DNA of 7,190 nucleotides from an uncultured Chromatiaceae bacterium (GCA_946482615.1 CAMLSF010000177.1:1-7190), one strand, 5' to 3'; shown: positions 1 through 6,629, numbered from the stretch's first letter. Notes: generated from the sequence alone by a model not told the origin. Numbers and translations are program-made.

Positions 1-843
1 CTGATTTACCTGAATAAAATCAGCAGCAGAAAACTGTAGCTTTAAACCAAAAGCAGGCAACTGGTAACAAGGTTCTGCAGTTCCGACTTGCCAATGCTGA
101 TAAAGTTCAGGCTCTGCTTCGCCTATCCATAGGGCTTCGGGCCAGGCCTGAATCAAGGTCTGCTGATCCGGGACTGGTAAAGGCCGGATATGCCGCACTA
201 TTAAATACACCTGCCCCTCTGCATCCAAAGCTTCAACATGAGTAATAGCAGAGCCTTGTTGCAGTTTTGGCAGTTGCTGTTGCAATACGCTAAATACGGG
301 TGCCAGAGCCGGGCTCAGCACCAGACAGTGCTCCACAGAGGTGATCACCTTGTCGCTGGCTTTGCGAAAACCTACAGTAAATTGCTGCGTTTTTTTATCA
401 AACCAGACGCCAATACGGGCTTTGCGCCTGTAGCCTTCGCCTGCGCTTTTTAGCGGGGTTTGCCAGGGTAATGAAGTTAAACCTGTCTGATGGCGGATCA
501 GTTGATCCACACCTTGTTGCTTCAGCTCCAGTTGATGTTCTGCCGATAAATACTGCAACTGACAACCACCACACTCGGTAAAATGCTTACAGGGCGGTGC
601 CTGGCGCAAAGGCGAGGCCTGCAGCACTTTGACCACTTTGCCTTTAGCCGATTTATCTTTTTGTTCCGTCAGCTGCACTTTCACCCGTTCACCGGGCAAA
701 GCTCCACTGACAAAAACTATACGCTTTTGCTCAAAGCCTATGCCCTGAGCTTCGTGATCCAGACGTTCTATCTGTACTTCGATTTGCTTTAACTGTTGAG
801 GTTTATCTCTGGTGCCTTTGGCAGCCTGATAAATTTTGACCAT
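1..843 (-). CDS. rlmD: 23S rRNA (uracil-1939-C5)-methyltransferase RlmD, N-terminal part (gene cut by window edge)
   Basis: This reading frame is open for 281 codons from ATG at 843 down to base 1 with no stop; the rest of the gene lies outside the window. RlmD uses S-adenosylmethionine to methylate U1939 of 23S rRNA in the cytoplasm. Seen: a TRAM-type RNA-binding beta-barrel at about residues 18-75. Next come the cysteines expected to hold a 4Fe-4S cluster, C85, C91 and C94 (CKHFTECGGC), plus C173 (EHCLVL); this matches the C-x5-C-x2-C plus distant Cys pattern of E. coli RlmD. There is a YRRKARIG segment near 138-144 and the FIQVN motif just before the edge. The SAM-binding Rossmann motifs and the catalytic cysteine would be off-window. 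The start is fixed by an in-frame TAA two codons upstream and by fit with the E. coli N-terminus. The ribosome site is weak. It is divergent from barA, as in E. coli. Confidence 0.95.
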   Translation of the reverse strand, partial: MVKIYQAAKGTRDKPQQLKQIEVQIERLDHEAQGIGFEQKRIVFVSGALPGERVKVQLTEQKDKSAKGKVVKVLQASPLRQAPPCKHFTECGGCQLQYLSAEHQLELKQQGVDQLIRHQTGLTSLPWQTPLKSAGEGYRRKARIGVWFDKKTQQFTVGFRKASDKVITSVEHCLVLSPALAPVFSVLQQQLPKLQQGSAITHVEALDAEGQVYLIVRHIRPLPVPDQQTLIQAWPEALWIGEAEPELYQHWQVGTAEPCYQLPAFGLKLQFSAADFIQVNQ

Positions 844-929
844 CTGGACTTAGTACCTGTGGTGGGCTTTTTGTAAGCCTTGTGTCATTATCAATTCGCT
901 CCGGACTATTCTATCAAGCAGCGCTACAG
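844..929. promoter_or_regulatory. Divergent rlmD/barA intergenic region
   Basis: These 86 bases separate the ATG of rlmD from the preferred ATG of barA and must hold both promoters, unless barA uses the GTG at 882. On the plus strand I see no convincing -35/-10 pair for barA; TATTCT at 907-912 could be a -10 but has no good -35 partner. Neither gene has a strong Shine-Dalgarno sequence here. No clear inverted-repeat operator was found by eye. Confidence 0.55.
887..917 (-). promoter_or_regulatory. Candidate sigma70-type promoter for rlmD
   Basis: On the minus strand, TTGATA (bases 917-912, five of six to the -35 consensus) is followed 19 bases later by GATAAT (892-887, five of six to the -10 consensus). 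The spacer is two bases longer than optimal. Transcription would begin near base 880, giving a leader of about 37 bases before the rlmD ATG. This is a by-eye call only. On the plus strand the same bases lie just upstream of the preferred barA start, so the two transcription units may influence each other. Confidence 0.35.
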
Positions 930-3704
930 ATGACGAAAATTGGTTTAAGAGATTGGGTCCTATTGACCACCCTGGTGCCGACCTTGCTGGTCAGTTTATG
1001 CCTTGGGGGTTATTTTAGCTATGCCCGCTATCATGATTTGGCCCAGTATCTGGAAGAACAGGCCGAAAACATAGCAGTCCCTTTAGCTATAGCCAGCGAA
1101 CATGCCTTATTACATAACACCAGACAGGACGTCAAACGTTTGCTGGATGTCAGTCACAGAAAAAACTCCGCACTGGTGAAAAGTATCGCCATTTTTAATG
1201 CTGACCACGAGCTCTTTGTTACCACCAACTATCACAAAGACTTTGCCATGCTGAAGTACGCACCAGACAGTGCTATTCCACAGCAAAGTACCATCACAGA
1301 CCTTGGCAACTGGCTGGTGATCCGCACTCCTATTTTGCCGGAACAAGCCGATTTCAGCACAGAGCCAGCCGACCAGCCGCTAGGTTATATCTCAGTGCAG
1401 GTCGCCAAAGATAAAGTAATGCTGGCGCAGCAAACCTCGTTGCTTAGCAGCCTGCTGATTATTTTGCTTGGGCTGGCGGCTTGTGTGTATTTTAGTTTGC
1501 GGCTGATTAAGAAGGTCAGCAATCCTTTACAACAGATGGGGGATGTGATTGGCCAGCTGCGTGAAGGCCAATATCAAAGCCAGCTGCAGCAACCTTTTTT
1601 AGGAGAACTGGAGCAGTTACGCACTGGCATCAATGCGCTGGCGACTGCACTAAAAAGCCATGATGAAGAAATGCAGCAAAGCATAGAACAGGCCACCAGC
1701 GACTTACAACAAAGTATGGAACAGCTGGAAATGCAGAATATTGAGCTGGACCTGTCGCGTAAAAAGGCGATGGAGGATAACCGCAGCAAATCCGATTTCC
1801 TTGCCAAAATGAGCCATGAGTTACGCACACCACTGAACGCCGTCATTGGCTTTGCCCGCCAGTTGTTAAAAACTAACCTGACTCATAACCAGCAGGATTA
1901 TCTGGCCACAATACAAAAGTCAGCCAACAGCTTATTAAGCCTGGTCAACGACGTACTGGATTACGCCAGGCTGGAAGAAGGCCGGATGCCGATTAACCCT
2001 GAGCCTTTTTCCTTACGTGATTTACTGAACGACGCAGTGGAGTTATTAGCGTCGAACGCCTTTGATAAACAGCTGGAGTTGGTTCTGCTGATTGAAAACA
2101 GCTGCCCTGACGATTTAATTGCCGACCCGATACGTATTAATCAGATCCTGACCAATATTGCCGGTAATGCGATTAAATTCACCGAACAAGGCAGTGTAGT
2201 GATCCGCGTCAGCTGCCGCCCTATGCCGGATGAGCAATGGCAACTGCGTTTTTCGGTGCAGGATACCGGCATAGGTATTACAGAAGAGCAGCAAAAAGGT
2301 TTGTTTGGTGGTTTTACTCAGGCCGACAACAGTATTGGCCGTCGTTATGGCGGTACAGGTTTAGGTTTAGTGATTTCACAGCGTCTGGTGACGGCTATGG
2401 GCGGTAAGATCGGCTTTGACAGTAAAGCAGGTGAAGGTTCGACCTTCTGGTTCACGCTGATGTGCAAACGCCATCATTTATCCATAGCTGAACCTTTACC
2501 TCTGGCAGAGCTGAAGCACAAAACGATTTTGTATTTTGAGCCCCAGCAGTATTCCCGCGAAGCCATGCTGGCTCAATTGGATCAGTGGGGCATGAATATC
2601 ATCAGTTGCAGCAATATGAGCCAACTGAGCCAAACTCTGGCGTTACAGCCTCAGATTGATATGGCGTTGATTGGTCGTTCTATTTCGCTGAATCAGGTCA
2701 ATCAGGTGATTGAATTACTGCAGCAGTTGCAATTGCATAGCGAACAGTTGTATTTGCTGGTCAATACCCTGTCACCCAACTTACGTGAAGTGCTGCAGGC
2801 CTCAGGTGCCAAAGCTGTGTTATCCAAACCTGCACATTACCGCAAACTGGCGATGACTCTGGCACAGCCGTATTTAGACTTCCCTGAGCAAAATCAACTG
2901 CAGGACAAACCCAAAGCCCGTTTGCGAGTCTTGTCTGTGGACGATAACGAAGCCAACTTAAAGCTGATTAATACCTTGCTGAGTGAAATGGTGGAGCAGG
3001 TCGATTCAGCCCGTAACGGTGCCGAGGCGTGGCAAAAGGCCAACCAGCAGCATTACGATCTGATTTTTATGGATATTAATATGCCGGTGATGGACGGTAT
3101 TCAGGCCTGTCAGCGTATTCAACAAAGTTCGCTAAACGAAGCCACTCCTATTATTGCGGTGACCGCTCATGCGTTAGAGGGTGAACGAGAACGGCTTTTA
3201 GCTTTAGGTTTTTGTGAGTTCTTAACCAAACCTCTGGATGAAAAACTGCTGCATTACACCTTGCGTGAATGTTGCCCTGATTTTCAGCAAGCGCTGGCCG
3301 CCTCAGTCAGTGAAAACCAGTTGCCACAAAGCAAACAACTGGACTGGACTCTGGCATTACAAAGAGCGGGCGGCAAACTGGATTTAGCCAAAGAAATGTT
3401 ATGGATGTTGGTGCAGTCTTTACCCGACAGCCTGCTGCTTATTCAGCAGGCGATGCAACAACAGGATGCGGAACAACTGCTGCAACATATCCATAAATTA
3501 CATGGGGCCAGTTGTTATACAGGTTTGCCCGTATTGAAGCAACTGACTGAACTGATTGAAACTGAACTGAAAAAAGGTAAAAAAACAGAACAACTGGAGC
3601 CTGAGTTGTTTGAACTGCAGGACAGGATCCAATCTTTATTGCAGGATGCCAAAAACTGGCCACCTCTACTGACAGAGCCAGTACCAAGCCAAGTATCAGG
3701 CTAA
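930..3704 (+). CDS. barA: Hybrid sensor histidine kinase BarA (GacS family)
   Basis: This is the membrane sensor kinase of the BarA/UvrY (GacS/GacA) system; in known relatives its phosphorelay ends on UvrY/GacA and raises Csr small RNAs. The 924 residues compare with 918 in E. coli. Domains: TM1 about 9-31; periplasmic sensor about 32-168, BarA-type (sCache_4/DUF2222-like); TM2 about 171-191; HAMP to about 245; coiled coil to about 285. HisKA carries phosphoacceptor H296 in MSHELRTPLN. The ATPase domain has N413 (N box), DTGIGI at 445-450 and YGGTGLGL at 473-480. A degenerate receiver spans about 528-645. A true receiver has D671/D672, acceptor D715 (MDINMP), T745 and K767. The C-terminal HPt has H858 (HKLHGAS). 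All relay residues are intact. I chose ATG 930 over GTG 882 because MTKIGLRDW aligns with the E. coli BarA N-terminus and 882 adds 16 unmatched residues. The ribosome site is weak at both. The stop overlaps that of the convergent gene. Confidence 0.95.
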   Translation: MTKIGLRDWVLLTTLVPTLLVSLCLGGYFSYARYHDLAQYLEEQAENIAVPLAIASEHALLHNTRQDVKRLLDVSHRKNSALVKSIAIFNADHELFVTTNYHKDFAMLKYAPDSAIPQQSTITDLGNWLVIRTPILPEQADFSTEPADQPLGYISVQVAKDKVMLAQQTSLLSSLLIILLGLAACVYFSLRLIKKVSNPLQQMGDVIGQLREGQYQSQLQQPFLGELEQLRTGINALATALKSHDEEMQQSIEQATSDLQQSMEQLEMQNIELDLSRKKAMEDNRSKSDFLAKMSHELRTPLNAVIGFARQLLKTNLTHNQQDYLATIQKSANSLLSLVNDVLDYARLEEGRMPINPEPFSLRDLLNDAVELLASNAFDKQLELVLLIENSCPDDLIADPIRINQILTNIAGNAIKFTEQGSVVIRVSCRPMPDEQWQLRFSVQDTGIGITEEQQKGLFGGFTQADNSIGRRYGGTGLGLVISQRLVTAMGGKIGFDSKAGEGSTFWFTLMCKRHHLSIAEPLPLAELKHKTILYFEPQQYSREAMLAQLDQWGMNIISCSNMSQLSQTLALQPQIDMALIGRSISLNQVNQVIELLQQLQLHSEQLYLLVNTLSPNLREVLQASGAKAVLSKPAHYRKLAMTLAQPYLDFPEQNQLQDKPKARLRVLSVDDNEANLKLINTLLSEMVEQVDSARNGAEAWQKANQQHYDLIFMDINMPVMDGIQACQRIQQSSLNEATPIIAVTAHALEGERERLLALGFCEFLTKPLDEKLLHYTLRECCPDFQQALAASVSENQLPQSKQLDWTLALQRAGGKLDLAKEMLWMLVQSLPDSLLLIQQAMQQQDAEQLLQHIHKLHGASCYTGLPVLKQLTELIETELKKGKKTEQLEPELFELQDRIQSLLQDAKNWPPLLTEPVPSQVSG

Positions 3705-4408
3705 TCATTAGCGTAAGTGCGACGTTTCTGCAAAATATCGTTGATTTGCTCTGCTGTAGTGTCGGTTTCACAAGGGGTACTGGTCATCATCCAGGTAGCC
3801 CCTTTACGGGACTCCGTTGGCGGAATTTTCCAGCAGCCATGAACCCCTTTGACCAGTTCTGAGCCATCTGCATAGGTTTTTACTGTTTTTAACATGGCAG
3901 GAGCAAGCTCTCCCTCTGCTGCACTGCCGGACCCGACCACAAGCTCACGTTGTTGTTGCCTCTGCACTACCGGCTCTGAGGCTTTAGCGGAAACAGAAGC
4001 TAAAGCGCGCTCAGCAAGGGATCGGCCCCCCTTGGTTTGAGATGGCTCTGTTACTAGCTGCTGTGTATTTGTTGTTGGCTCAGCCTTTGTGGTACTTCCG
4101 GCAGACCCGTTGATTAGATTGGATTCAGCCGCTTTGCTACTGGCAGAAGGTTGTTTTTTCGAGACCTGAATCACAGGTTTTGGGCTGTTGTTTTGACGAA
4201 CAGGCAATGTTTCGGTGACTGAAACAGCTTTTGGCTTTTCGCGGACTGCTGTATAGCTGTAACTTTGAATCACAGCTGAACTGGCTGGTTTTTCAGCTGC
4301 CGGAATAATGATCAAAGACAGAGCCCATAGCAACAGAGCATGAACTACAACAGAAAATATCCATATTTTCAAAGCAAAACTCCGATGGCAAACCGGAGTC
4401 TCTGACAT
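3701..4408 (-). CDS. Hypothetical single-pass inner-membrane protein, TonB-like layout
   Basis: I do not recognise this 235-residue protein. Seen: a short cytoplasmic start, one membrane segment at about 13-35 preceded by Arg/Lys (positive-inside, so the rest is probably periplasmic), then a long low-complexity linker (about 38-165) rich in Ser, Thr, Ala, Gln, Lys and Pro. A compact C-terminal part follows (about 168-235) with two cysteines, C192 (GCWKIPP) and C213 (TSTPC), that could form a disulfide. The layout resembles TonB or other periplasm-spanning anchors, but the TonB C-terminal domain signature is not evident, and no ExbB/ExbD or TonB-dependent receptor gene is in view. It starts 60 bases after the diguanylate cyclase stop on the same strand, so co-transcription is possible. 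No good Shine-Dalgarno sequence precedes the ATG. Its stop interlocks with that of barA. Realness is supported by the sensible membrane topology and the lack of a competing frame; function is unknown. Confidence 0.75.
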   Translation of the reverse strand: MSETPVCHRSFALKIWIFSVVVHALLLWALSLIIIPAAEKPASSAVIQSYSYTAVREKPKAVSVTETLPVRQNNSPKPVIQVSKKQPSASSKAAESNLINGSAGSTTKAEPTTNTQQLVTEPSQTKGGRSLAERALASVSAKASEPVVQRQQQRELVVGSGSAAEGELAPAMLKTVKTYADGSELVKGVHGCWKIPPTESRKGATWMMTSTPCETDTTAEQINDILQKRRTYAND

Positions 4409-4468
4409 CAGAACAACTTAAAGATTCAATAGGGCTGATACAAACTAAAACCTGAAGCCTGAATAGCT

Positions 4469-6223
4469 TTAGCCCTGAAAAAACTGGACCTTGTTCCGGC
4501 CTTGTTGTTTAGCCTGATACATGGCGGTATCAGCATCTTCAATCAGTTTAGTTAAGTGGTAACCCGATAGTTCTGCCGACGTGACACCAAAACTGGCGCT
4601 TAATTTAAATTCATAACCCGAAGCAGCAGTATCAATATTGCTGATGGCATCCCGGCAAATGTCAGCCAATAAGTGCGCCTTGTCGCTCTGACAACCCGGC
4701 AACAAGATGGCAAACTCTTCCCCCCCAATACGGCCAAACACATCGTTATTGCGCATAAAGTTACGACAGGTATCTACGGTCTGACGCAAAGCCCAGTCGC
4801 CTGCCGCATGGCCATGCTGATCGTTAATTTGTTTAAAATGGTCCAGATCAAACACAATAAGAGCCGCAGGTAACTGGCCTTTTTCACATAAAGCCAAAGC
4901 ACCTTTGGCTGAAGCCGAAAAGTGATATCTGTTACTAATGGCGGTTAAATCATCGTACTCAGCCAAAGCTTTAAAACGCTGACGGGCAACAAAACTACGA
5001 TAAGCCATCACAGCAAGTCCGAACACCAATACAGCCAAAGCGATAATCAATAGCTTGTTAAATGCAGCCTGATGCTTGAGTGCAGTTTGCTCGTACTGCA
5101 GTAATTGATTGTCTTTATCCAGCAAGGCGATTTTTTGGTTTTGCGCCAGAATTTCCGAATGCGCTGTATGGTACGCCATTTGTTGCGCCGACTTATCATC
5201 CATATAAGCGGTAAAAGCCGCCAAATACTGTTCATGATAATCCAGTGCCAGTTGATAGTTGTTTTCTTTTTTGGCTGATTCCGCCAGTAACTTTAATGCG
5301 GTAACCTTTGGCAAAGTGCTTGTATTTTCTGGACTATTCATAACAACCAACATTGCAAACTCGATTGCTTTGTCCAATTGCCTTTTATCTGCGTAGATTC
5401 GAGCCAAAAGAATATCAAATTCAGTAATAAGCCTTTTATACCCAATAGTTTGAACCTGTTTGTATATATCGGTAAGTAACCCTAATGCATCTTCAAGATG
5501 CCCAGCTTGATACAAATACTGCGCCTTGTGTAATTGAATACCTGTAGAAAATAAAACCTGGTTATTTGAATCACAAAAATTTATTGCCTCGTTATATTCA
5601 TCTAAAAGCACATCTTTGGAGCCCAAGCCAACTAATGTATCCAACTTTAATTGTTTGGCACTGCAAACGGCAGCGTTACTTGGCTTTTCGTTTTCCAACT
5701 GCTGTATATAGCTTAAAGTAAGCTCAAAGCGGTCGATATATCTGTACATCATCGCTATAACCATCAGCCCTTGTTCTCGGGCTATTGGCTGCTCCACATC
5801 AGGCAATTCGACAATTAGCTGTTCAAGGTAAGTAAACGCATCAAGATAGCGCCTAACTAGTATCAAACTGTTGATAGCAAGCGCTCTGGCCCTAAAAGCT
5901 ATTGTCTTATCAACGTTGGATGCTGTCAGCCTGGTTGTAATAGCTATAGCTTGCGCAGTGTTACCTGTGTAAACAGCTTGATAAGCGAGAAGTAATTCCA
6001 AATATTGATTTTCGAAATCAGAAAAACCGCTGTGCCGATTCTCTAATTCCTTGAGATCTAAACTGAATTGTTTGAAATCAATGCTTTTTTTCTGGTCTAT
6101 TGAGACAAGTTGCTCAATAACAGTTTCAGCAGCAACTGAGAATGTCGTTCCTATCAACAAAAAAATAAGCCACACAAACCGGTATGGCTTAGCCGTATAC
6201 TTTTTACAGTAAGACCTATTCAT
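4469..6223 (-). CDS. Diguanylate cyclase with signal peptide, periplasmic TPR-like sensor, one TM and C-terminal GGDEF
   Basis: Predicted to make c-di-GMP from two GTP at the inner membrane. Residues for the 584-aa form: signal peptide about 1-32 (basic start, WLIFLLIGTTF core, cleavage after SVAA); helical TPR-like repeats about 50-350, probably periplasmic; coiled coil about 355-385; TM about 389-411; GGDEF domain about 420-584. The catalytic domain has DDLT at 424-427, FDLDHFKQIND at 458-468 (metal Asp at D459), an intact GGEEF at 500-504 and RNND at 491-494. The last is spaced as a product-inhibition I-site, so it should be active and feedback-inhibited. No EAL domain. ATG at 6223 is preferred to the in-frame TTG at 6241, which adds only LILLL-type residues ahead of the signal peptide and overlaps the previous gene. 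No Shine-Dalgarno is visible, so translation may be coupled to the small gene ending 11 bases upstream. GC content drops in the sensor half. The ligand cannot be deduced. Confidence 0.92.
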   Translation of the reverse strand: MNRSYCKKYTAKPYRFVWLIFLLIGTTFSVAAETVIEQLVSIDQKKSIDFKQFSLDLKELENRHSGFSDFENQYLELLLAYQAVYTGNTAQAIAITTRLTASNVDKTIAFRARALAINSLILVRRYLDAFTYLEQLIVELPDVEQPIAREQGLMVIAMMYRYIDRFELTLSYIQQLENEKPSNAAVCSAKQLKLDTLVGLGSKDVLLDEYNEAINFCDSNNQVLFSTGIQLHKAQYLYQAGHLEDALGLLTDIYKQVQTIGYKRLITEFDILLARIYADKRQLDKAIEFAMLVVMNSPENTSTLPKVTALKLLAESAKKENNYQLALDYHEQYLAAFTAYMDDKSAQQMAYHTAHSEILAQNQKIALLDKDNQLLQYEQTALKHQAAFNKLLIIALAVLVFGLAVMAYRSFVARQRFKALAEYDDLTAISNRYHFSASAKGALALCEKGQLPAALIVFDLDHFKQINDQHGHAAGDWALRQTVDTCRNFMRNNDVFGRIGGEEFAILLPGCQSDKAHLLADICRDAISNIDTAASGYEFKLSASFGVTSAELSGYHLTKLIEDADTAMYQAKQQGRNKVQFFQG

Positions 6224-6234
6224 TAACAGTAAAA

Positions 6235-6501
6235 TCAACAAACTTTTTGTAGTCGAATTTGCTCATCTTGCTGCTCATCATCTTGAGGTTCATCCTGAGG
6301 CTCATCGACAGGGTATACCATGCAAACAATCTTACTTCTTGCACCCAAAATTGCTTCTAACGCTTGCTGATCTCCCGCAATCACAGCATCAATTAACGCA
6401 GGATCTGTATCCGCCATTAATGCAGCTAATTGTTCAGTATTAGCATAACGAAACTTAGCATCCTGGCCCATTTTTTCTAACAAACTGATGATTTTTGACA
6501 T
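6235..6501 (-). CDS. Small protein (88 aa) with helical N-terminus and acidic repetitive tail, function unknown
   Basis: Family not firmly recognised. The first 55 residues look like a compact helical domain (MSKIISLLEKMGQDAKFR, then LAALMADTDPALIDAVIAGD and ALEAILG). A hydrophobic strand with one cysteine follows (KIVCMVYP, C60). After it comes an acidic Asp/Glu/Gln/Pro tail (66-81), and the protein ends in a C-terminal cysteine, C88. There is no signal peptide or membrane segment, so it is probably cytoplasmic. ATG 6501 is chosen over the in-frame TTG at 6513 because GGGAG sits five bases before it, the best Shine-Dalgarno in this operon. It ends 11 bases before the cyclase ATG, which strongly suggests co-transcription and perhaps translational coupling. 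The leader-like body is loosely reminiscent of Nif11-type peptide leaders, but no GG cleavage site or modifying enzyme is present, so I do not call it a peptide precursor. A role as partner or regulator of the cyclase is inference from position only. Confidence 0.8.
   Translation of the reverse strand: MSKIISLLEKMGQDAKFRYANTEQLAALMADTDPALIDAVIAGDQQALEAILGARSKIVCMVYPVDEPQDEPQDDEQQDEQIRLQKVC
6259..6306 (-). repeat. Short degenerate tandem repeat coding the acidic tail
   Basis: On the minus strand two adjacent 12-base units, GATGAGCCTCAG (6306-6295) and GATGAACCTCAA (6294-6283), differ at two third-codon positions and each encodes DEPQ. They are followed by shortened variants built from GATGAG and CAGCAA words that encode DDEQQDEQ. 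Because every unit is a multiple of three bases, slippage would lengthen or shorten the acidic tail without breaking the frame. Confidence 0.75.
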
Positions 6502-6567
6502 AACGACTCCCAAACTGCAAACAAAGCACCAATCTAAGCCTGATGCCAGAAGTTCTAACGCAAATCC

Positions 6568-6596
6568 ACTTTAAAGCGATAAAATTAAAAGCACAA
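6568..6596 (-). promoter_or_regulatory. Candidate promoter for the small protein/diguanylate cyclase unit
   Basis: On the minus strand TTGTGC (6596-6591) and TAAAGT (6573-6568) are separated by exactly 17 bases and resemble sigma70 -35 and -10 boxes. The -10 matches four of six positions, but the -35 matches only three. Transcription would start near 6561, leaving a leader of about 60 bases to the ATG at 6501. The surrounding gap (6502-6629) is AT-rich, as expected for a promoter. This is a weak, by-eye assignment. Confidence 0.3.
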
Positions 6597-6599
6597 GCG

Positions 6600-6617
6600 T
6601 ACAGAATCAGTTCTGCA
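6600..6617 (-). terminator. Small hairpin after the acetyltransferase gene, possible weak terminator
   Basis: On the minus strand, 13 bases past the acetyltransferase stop, CAGAA and TTCTG form a five-pair stem around a CTGA loop, extendable to seven pairs with one G-T wobble. The stem is short and not GC-rich. The T-rich stretch (TTTTAATTTT) begins about nine bases after it rather than immediately. It may act as a poor terminator or simply be chance. If it does not terminate, the acetyltransferase transcript could read into the small-protein gene. Confidence 0.25.
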
Positions 6618-6629
6618 TTTAAGTTTTTA

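Noticed and set aside
238..792. Two short plus-strand open frames (238-453 and 583-792)
   Set aside because: They lie wholly inside the minus-strand rlmD coding region, have no ribosome site and encode composition-biased peptides; they are shadows of rlmD.
1110..1846. Three minus-strand open frames inside barA (1110-1346, 1574-1846, 1630-1833)
   Set aside because: They are antisense to well-conserved BarA periplasmic, coiled-coil and HisKA coding sequence, and have no recognisable domains or start signals.
3439..3771. Minus-strand 110-codon frame across the barA/3701 gene junction
   Set aside because: It overlaps the HPt-coding end of barA and the 3' end of the convergent gene in another frame, with no supporting motif.
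4409..4468. Terminator or promoter between the cyclase and the TonB-like gene
   Set aside because: Only a TTCAGG-CTTCAGG direct repeat and a four-pair AAGC/GCTT stem are present, with no T run; -35/-10-like matches were three of six or worse.
4673..4873. Plus-strand 66-codon frame within the GGDEF gene
   Set aside because: Antisense to the catalytic GGDEF domain; a shadow of that gene.
5047..5235. Minus-strand 62-codon frame in a second frame of the cyclase gene
   Set aside because: Same strand but different frame from the coiled-coil/TM coding region of the cyclase; basic, Trp-rich nonsense-like composition.
6235..6501. Small protein as a Nif11-type RiPP precursor
   Set aside because: The leader-like helical body is only a vague resemblance. 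There is no double-glycine site, no Cys/Ser/Thr-rich core, and no modification enzyme or exporter in the window.
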